This document shows, in pieces, positions 57,651 through 64,000 of a DNA stretch of 64,000 nt; the first letter of the stretch is position 1, and every line of letters begins with the position of its first letter. The stretch spans positions 1 through 64,000 of the forward strand of contig AJWJ01000021.1 of NCBI GenBank assembly GCA_000277445.1, in the 5' to 3' direction. Both the position numbers and the translations under genes were made by a program. Source of the stretch: Polysphondylium violaceum (lineage: Eukaryota; Evosea; Eumycetozoa; Dictyosteliales; Dictyosteliaceae). The notes under the pieces are model-generated. The model made no database searches and was not told the DNA's origin. It saw only the letters and a program-made list of their open reading frames with translations.

Positions 57651-58687
57651 TAATATAATATAATATCATAATAGATCAAACATATAGCACAATATAGTAA
57701 TAATAGTAATAATAGAATAGAATAGAATAGATTAAAAGAAAACAACACGACAACAATTTGTACATAGATAATAATAAAAAGCCCTACACAGCGTATATGA
57801 TTATTATTATTATATAGCGGTACCAATACCTCGATTAGACTACAGACCAAAATCCAACGATTTTACTTTTTTTTTTTGTTTTTTATTTTTCATAAAAAAC
57901 CCTCACCTGACTTTTGACTGGGCGTGTCTTGCATTGCTAGCAATTTCTTGTTTTTTTAGGATAGTTTTTTATTTTTTTTTATTTTTTTTATTTTTCTGGT
58001 CAGAATATTTGACCAATGGGTTAGAATATTATCTAATTATATCGACTTGTCATTAAAAATATCAAAAAAAGGTATGTAGCTTATAAACAGATACATACAA
58101 AAGTATATACACATACATTGTTTTTTTTTTTAAAATTTTCAACACACAATACTCTTAAAGAAGAGATCTTCTCACTTGTAAGGATAAACACCTTTAACAA
58201 AACTTGATTTCTTGTCATATTTTCTTGTGGATAAATAATGTATCTTTCATAGGAATAGAGATAGATATATGCTTTTAAACACTCCCTCCCCATAAACCAC
58301 ATCAACACTTTTTTAATCTTTTTTTTTTTTGTAGGGGGGGTGTGTAAAGTTATCATTTTTTTTTTTTGACATACAAAAAGACACAATATTTTTAAATCTT
58401 AAAATGACTAATATTAATATTTAAAACAAACCACATTGTTTTTGAACATATAGAGAGCACTAGGGGAAATATATATTTTTTTTCTTTTGGGTGTTTTTAT
58501 TTTTTTTCATTTCTCTTCTTTTTTCAAATTAATTAATAATTAACCAACCATAAGTAGTAAAGTAGAAAAGAAGACAAAGTAGTAGCTACAAATATTTTAT
58601 AGCTATTACCAAAGTTATCAACGCCCACTGCATTACTCTTGCTGCTACTACTACTACTATTGGTAAATCAACATCATCACAATCATC
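57651..58687. other. Intergenic, no gene recognised
   Basis: AT-rich with many A/T runs. A 101-codon minus-strand open frame (58386-58081) is dominated by Lys/Tyr/Val from low-complexity DNA and has no family resemblance. Confidence 0.5.
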
Positions 58688-59941
58688 ATGACCAGCTACA
58701 TTAAATCATCTACTCATCATCAAATATTGAAATCAAATAGTTATATAAATAGTCCATATAGGAGTTCAGTTTTAATTGCCTTATTTTCAATTTTAATAAT
58801 TTTAATCGATCAAGGATATTCATATAATATCATAATTAGTAATAGTAATAATAATAATAACAATCATAACAATAATGAAAACAATAATAATATCAACAAT
58901 AATCATATAAACGATAATGGCAATATAAATATAAAACAAAATGATAATTCGATGTTATCATTCTTTAATTATTATTACAACAATAATAATAATAACGATA
59001 AAAAAAATAATATAAATGTACAAAATAATAATAATCAAAATATAATACCAATATTATCACATATTAGAATAATTAATACGATTTTAGAGAGTAATGATGA
59101 TATTGATATTAGTTTCAATAATAGTATATATTTTAAAAGACTGTCATATTTATCAGTTTCAGAATACATGAAAATACCCATTGGATTGATGAATATAGAT
59201 TTAATCAATTCAAACACTGGCAATCAAATGCAAAGTAAATCAAAACATCAAATTGATGGTGGTAATTTTTACACGCTCTTGATAAGTGGAAATGCAACCA
59301 AAGCCAACGATAAATATGACGGTCCATCATTAACCATTCTACGCGATGATAATAATTTTCCAATTCATTCCAGAAGAACACTCCTTAGATTCATTCATTG
59401 CTCACCAACAAGTGATTCCATCGATCTAAGCATTGAAAATGGAGGTACACTATTTTCAGAAATTTCATACATTGGTTCAAACAACAACAACCAAGACGAA
59501 TTTATAAATACAATACCCCCATCAACATCTACACTATTTACACCATTGTCAACTACCAATTTTATTTCTATACCTAATAGTAATCCATATTCAATATTTG
59601 TACACCAGCCTGGAAATACCAGTGAAAAATACACAATCCCCGACTCGTCCCTCCTCCCCACCTATCCCTCTCTCCATGTCACCACATTGATGCTCGTTGG
59701 AATGAAGGATAGCGCCAAATACCCATTACTCTTATTCTCTGTTTCAAATCCAAATCCCTCACTCGAATCCACCAAAAACATGATGTTTTTCCATCAAAAA
59801 CAAATCACCGGAGGTAATATAAATCAACAAAAACAACAACCAAATCAACGTTTATCAACTAGTGAGTCTTCAACTAATATTGTAAAATTTTCATTGGCAA
59901 TATTATCTTTTATATTTTTGGCGTTTATCTCGGTTGCATAG
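58688..59941 (+). CDS. DUF4397-type secreted or GPI-anchored surface protein
   Basis: 417 aa. An N-terminal hydrophobic segment (SSVLIALFSILIILIDQGYS, ~26-45) acts as signal peptide or anchor. After a poly-Asn stretch come beta-rich sequences of DUF4397 style: SHIRIINTI.. DIDISFNNSIYFKRLSYLSV.., NFYTLLISGNATK, RTLLRFIHCSPTSDSIDLSI, HVTTLMLVGMKDSAKYPLLL. A C-terminal hydrophobic tail (IVKFSLAILSFIFLAFISVA) directly after a Ser-rich linker fits GPI-anchor addition. DUF4397 proteins in amoebae are abundant extracellular or membrane-attached proteins of unknown role. Confidence 0.75.
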   Translation: MTSYIKSSTHHQILKSNSYINSPYRSSVLIALFSILIILIDQGYSYNIIISNSNNNNNNHNNNENNNNINNNHINDNGNINIKQNDNSMLSFFNYYYNNNNNNDKKNNINVQNNNNQNIIPILSHIRIINTILESNDDIDISFNNSIYFKRLSYLSVSEYMKIPIGLMNIDLINSNTGNQMQSKSKHQIDGGNFYTLLISGNATKANDKYDGPSLTILRDDNNFPIHSRRTLLRFIHCSPTSDSIDLSIENGGTLFSEISYIGSNNNNQDEFINTIPPSTSTLFTPLSTTNFISIPNSNPYSIFVHQPGNTSEKYTIPDSSLLPTYPSLHVTTLMLVGMKDSAKYPLLLFSVSNPNPSLESTKNMMFFHQKQITGGNINQQKQQPNQRLSTSESSTNIVKFSLAILSFIFLAFISVA

Positions 59942-60157
59942 CAACTACCTGTTGAATCAAATAAATATTGTGATCGCACACCTCCCAACTGATTTTTTTT
60001 GTTTTTTTTTATTTTTCAATTTTTTTTCCAAAAATGGTGGGTCAATTTGATCAAATCTTTTCTTTTTTTTTTTTTTTTCTTATTTTCACCCAATCTATGG
60101 TATAATTATTTTTAGATAATTTATTGTATAATTACATACAGATATATATATGTGAGA

Positions 60158-62943
60158 ATGAATACATTACAAGAACCACAAATTCCACTTCTTTTTCAAC
60201 CACCACTATATAAATCTACAACATCAACAACTACGACGATGACCTCAGCATCATCTCTACAACAACATCAACAACCAAAACAACAACAAAAACAAATACA
60301 ATCACAATTAACAACTCCACAAATACAACAACAACCTATACAACAACAACAGCAACAAATAAAAACCATTAATCTACGTGATCAAATTATTTTACAAGTT
60401 TTTAGAAATTCCTATTTATTAAAAATTATAAACAGATTTATTAAATACAGTTGCTGTGAATTAAAACATGTACATATTAAAAACAATGTAAATAAATCAA
60501 ACAAAAACAAGAGTTGTAATAATAGTAGTGGTAGCAATAGTAATAGTAATAATAGTGATAATAATAATTATACAAAAGAAAGAGATGCAAAAAGAGTAAA
60601 GTTTATAGAATTTCATCATAAAAAAGAATCTGAAGATCGATGGTATAGACCTAGACCCAATAGTAGAATAGTCAGCTCATCAAACTTTTTAATGGGGAGG
60701 GGAACAAGTAGCGGTACCACGGGTAGTGGTGGTAGTTCGATTACTAGTACTGGCAATGGAAGCAGTGGTGGAGGTTCAAGTTTTCTTTTAAATGGCCATA
60801 GACATGGTCAATCAAAGAGATATTTGGATATAATGGATGCGAGATGGATGTGTGACAATGGATATATCAATCTATTGGAATACAAATTCAAGAGAAATGA
60901 AGTCATCTATGGATGGGATAGTCATGTGATCGAGGTACTGTGCACACACCAACGATACTTTGATATGGTCAAATATCTATTCAAGCATCATACCTCCTCC
61001 TTTCTCTCCAGTAGTATCGAGACTGCTGGTTTTCACGGGAATATAAAGGTCATTCAATTTCTCCACGAACATCAGCTCTCCTATGACCCTTCAAGACTTA
61101 TTCTCTGTTTAGTGGCGGGCACTGAAAAGTTTACAAAACCAAACTATAAACAGGGCATTGACTATGTGTTGAGTGTCAATCAGTGGCCCACACCATCAAT
61201 CAATTTGCAAAAGTCGATAGAGGAGGCAGCCTTTCTTGGTAATTTTGAATTGGTGAAAATGTTTCTAAATATGAACCAAGGCGACGTCACCCGACTAGCA
61301 CTTGAGAATGCAATGTCACAGGGTCACATAGAGATTGTAAAGTATCTGTATCCGCTGACGATCAACAACAACAACATCACCTTTATCACTCTAGACTCGG
61401 CAGCAGAGAATGGACATATTGAAATCATACAATACATTAGCAAACAAATCAAGGACAAACAGAGTAGCACAAGTTTTAAAAGAAATCTATTCAACAATAT
61501 AGCATTTGAATTGGCAATCATTAATCAACACTTTGAAATCGTTAAATTTATTTCACAGGATAGCAACTTTGAGTATAGTTCAAAATTTGCAGTCGATGAA
61601 GCATCAAACAATGGTGATTTGGATATTTTGGTGTACTTGATATCCAATCTTTGTTTACACGGTTCAACCAATGCAATAGATTTTGCCGCTGCAAATGGCC
61701 ATCTACAAGTTATCAAATTCCTCGTTAGTAAAAAGTATACCGGTACAAAATCTGCAATAAATATCGCATCGGGTAAGTGGAGTAGTGGGTGTGTATCTTT
61801 GGACAAATACTAATATACTTGAATATAATAATAGAAAAAGGACATTTAGAAGTTGTAAAATATTTAATGCAATTGAAATTTCAATTAACTTCATATGCGG
61901 GAGAATGGGCAGCTGCCAATGGTCATTTTGAAATTGTTAAACACATCTATGAAACAGAACTTTACAAATCCGAATCCTTCTTATCATCAAAAAAAGAATT
62001 GTCTCCAATGTTTTTAATCGGTAACTCGACCACTAATCATGCCGCCGCAGAGGGTCATTTTGAAATTGTCGAATATCTTTTCAATAGGGGCATTGTAGGC
62101 ACAAACCTTGCCATTGATCAGGCGAGTGCCAATGGACATTTGGAAATTGTAAAGCTATTGTCCGAACAACTTAAACCAAGTTCAATAGAGAAGGCTATTG
62201 AAAGAGGCTACATTGAGATTGTCAAATGGTTCCATCAACAATCACTCATCAATCCTGCCCTCTCATCATTGTTTTCGTCAAAGTCTATCGACATTGCAGC
62301 CAAGAATGGCTTTTTAAATATTGTTGAGTTCCTCCACACAAATCGAACAGAGTCTTGCACGGAGGAGGCTTTTAAACTGGCCGCGAGAAACGGTCACTAT
62401 GATGTCGTTGTGTATCTCTACCACAACTTTCACTCTATCGAGCTGACGTGCTCGATTATGGATTTGGCGTGCACTGGTCATTTTAGAATCATGGAGTTTC
62501 TTCATAATATTGGTGCACCCTGTTCGACCAAGGCCATGATCTATGCCTCATCCAACGGCCATTTGGACATCATTCAATTTCTACACAAAAACCGAAGTGA
62601 AGGATGTACCCACGATGCAATGGACCAGGCAGCCAGCGGAAACCAACTTCATGTCGTTGAATGGTTGTATGAGAATAGAAAAGAAGGTTGTTCCAAAATT
62701 GCACTCGAGAAATCTGTTAGATGTAATCATATATCTGTTGTAAAATTCCTTTTAGATAAATATGTTTTAAATCCAATAGACCTCGAAACAAGAGCCCCCC
62801 AACTCTACCCTTTCCTCATACAAGGCTCACCAGAAAGAGTTAATTTTATCAAAACCCTCTATGGATTTGCTCGCAGTCGAAATTTTTTAGAGATTCAGTT
62901 ATTATTTGATCAACATTTTAGTAGTATTTTATCATCGGCTTAA
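60158..62943 (+). CDS. Ankyrin-repeat protein, dictyostelid type
   Basis: Exons 60158-61772 and 61835-62943, intron 62 nt in phase 1 (IAS|EKGHLEVVKYL), 907 aa. ATG 60158 is the first in frame; a GTG two codons earlier is ignored. A Gln/Thr-rich N-terminus and Ser/Gly-rich linker precede ~18 degenerate ankyrin repeats of the NGHLEIVK(Y/L)L type, common in dictyostelids and also in giant viruses. The short stretch LRDQIILQVFRNSYLLKII (residues ~73-91) resembles the N-terminal helix these family members carry before their repeats. No other domain. It converges on the next gene, 44 bp away. Confidence 0.85.
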
Positions 62944-62987
62944 TAGTATAGAATTATTATGATATGATAATAAAAATAAATAATATT

Positions 62988-64000
62988 TTATTGTAATTTT
63001 ATAGTATCGATAGGAATATAACCATTACTGCTGCTGCCGTTATTGTTTCTTATATTTGATAAAATAGTTGTTTTAGGACTGTGTAAAATATTTTTCAATA
63101 AAAATTGTTTACTTTGTTTTCTAGGACTGAGGTTATCATCGTCGTCATTTAAAATATTATCACTATCCTTTTCTGCACCAGTTATACCGCCATTACTATC
63201 ATCGTGATCTGTAGATGCTCTGTTATCTTTATAATCAAATGTATATTCTATTGTTGTTGTACCTAAATCTTTTTTCATATCTTCATCTTCACCATCTGAT
63301 ATCATATTTATAGTTGTAATATTACTTGTACTTTCATCGTCTTCTTCAATCAATGTTAATTCATATGCTTTTTCTAGATCAACAGCTTCATTAAACTCTT
63401 GTTCTTCCATTGCCTTCTTAAGTGTTCTTTTGGTTACCACTGTAATAACTACAATGATTGCCGTTGTCAATATAATTGCTATACCAATTAAAAACAATTG
63501 ATCTGTAGATTCTTTTGATTTATCTGAATAAATATCTGTTAAACTTCTCATTAAACTTCCAAAATACGTATATGCAACTGTACAAGGTATTAAGCCTGCT
63601 GTTGTCGCAAGCCAATATTTTGAAAATGTTATATTTGTTGCACCGAATATATAATTACAAATTCCTATATATTAGATTAGAGAGAGAGATTGTATGAGTA
63701 TATTACATCTATATTTATATTTGTTGATAATAATTACCAAAAGGAATAACTGGTGATAATCTTAATAAGAAAATAATTAATAAACCATTCTTTGATACGG
63801 CTATATCGATTTGACTATATGTTTTGTTTGATTTCATTTTTGTTTCTGCCCATTCTCGAGTTAGTGTTCTACCAATTATAAATGAAAAAATGGCACCTAA
63901 ATCACATCCTATCACTGTTGCTACTGATCCCAACAAGGGACCAAATAGAAATCCTGCTGCTAAATTTATCGGTGTACCTGGGAAACAAAATATCAATGAT
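62988..64000 (-). CDS. VTT-domain (TMEM41/TMEM64/Tvp38-type) membrane protein, 5' end outside window
   Basis: Partial: exons 64000-63738 (continues beyond the window) and 63664-62988, intron 73 nt in phase 1. The visible part begins inside the VTT core: FCFPGTPINLAAGFLFGPLL, GCDLGAIFSFIIGRTLTREW, LLIIFLLRLSPVIPFG, NYIFGATNITFSKYW. Another membrane helix (QLFLIGIAIILTTAIIVVIT) and a ~130-residue acidic cytosolic tail follow. VTT proteins include lipid scramblases of the ER/Golgi (TMEM41B, VMP1) and Tvp38/DedA homologues. The F.PG.. and R..P..PF motifs fit the Tvp38/TMEM64 branch best. The long acidic tail is unusual. Confidence 0.85.

Noticed and set aside
58081-58386. 101-codon minus-strand open frame
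   Set aside because: Low-complexity Lys/Tyr composition, no family resemblance, lies in A/T-run spacer.
60152-60157. GTG as start of the second ankyrin gene
   Set aside because: Nuclear genes start at ATG; the first in-frame ATG is at 60158.
1-64000. tRNA genes, LTR elements, Polintons, or transposase genes
   Set aside because: None recognised on reading both strands; short tRNA genes could still be missed by eye.

Overview
The window is nuclear DNA of a dictyostelid social amoeba. The signs are AT-rich intergenic DNA with long A/T runs, short GT-AG introns (mostly 50-100 nt, often with GTATGT donors), poly-Asn/Gln/Thr/Ser tracts inside otherwise conserved proteins, and the FNIP-repeat and ankyrin families these amoebae expand. 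Coding GC looks higher than in Dictyostelium discoideum, so a species such as Cavenderia or Heterostelium fits better; that is an inference. No CRISPR, tRNA, rRNA, LTR element or intact transposon was recognised.

Layout. 0-4.5 kb holds two decayed genes: a secreted protein of unknown family (+) and a FNIP-repeat gene (-). 4.6-11.7 kb holds a cyclophilin/histidine-phosphatase fusion, MSH6, and a stand-alone RNase HI. 12.3-14.1 kb is one copy of a segmental duplication carrying a monalysin-like (beta-barrel pore-forming fold) gene. 14.3-26.1 kb (all -) holds a GT2-GT4 double glycosyltransferase, a long ankyrin protein, a cyclin L-like protein and the branched-chain 2-oxo acid dehydrogenase E1 beta subunit. 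26.6-27.5 kb holds a small, many-exon HYPK-like gene that runs into the edge of the second duplicate (27.5-30.07 kb), which has its own monalysin-like paralogue and a ~745 bp insertion. 30.1-35.8 kb holds a TM9/nonaspanin, the TFIIH p62 subunit and the spliceosomal RBMX2/Ist3 protein. 36.1-53.0 kb is one enormous gene for UBR4/BIG (about 5,459 aa). 53-55.2 kb is mostly gene debris. 55.2-57.7 kb carries MPC2 and MPC1 head to head. The end holds a DUF4397 surface protein, a second ankyrin protein and the 3' part of a VTT-domain (TMEM41/64-type) membrane protein.

How genes relate. Most neighbours are unrelated housekeeping genes. The clear functional pair is MPC1/MPC2, the two obligate subunits of the mitochondrial pyruvate carrier, sharing a 626 bp intergenic region. 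Most intriguing is the duplicated monalysin-like pair: promoters and flanks are very similar, yet the coding differences are mostly amino-acid-changing, the shared promoter keeps a long inverted repeat, and one copy has acquired an extra inverted copy of its own promoter element. Exon structures were deduced by eye from splice sites and reading phase and need transcript confirmation.
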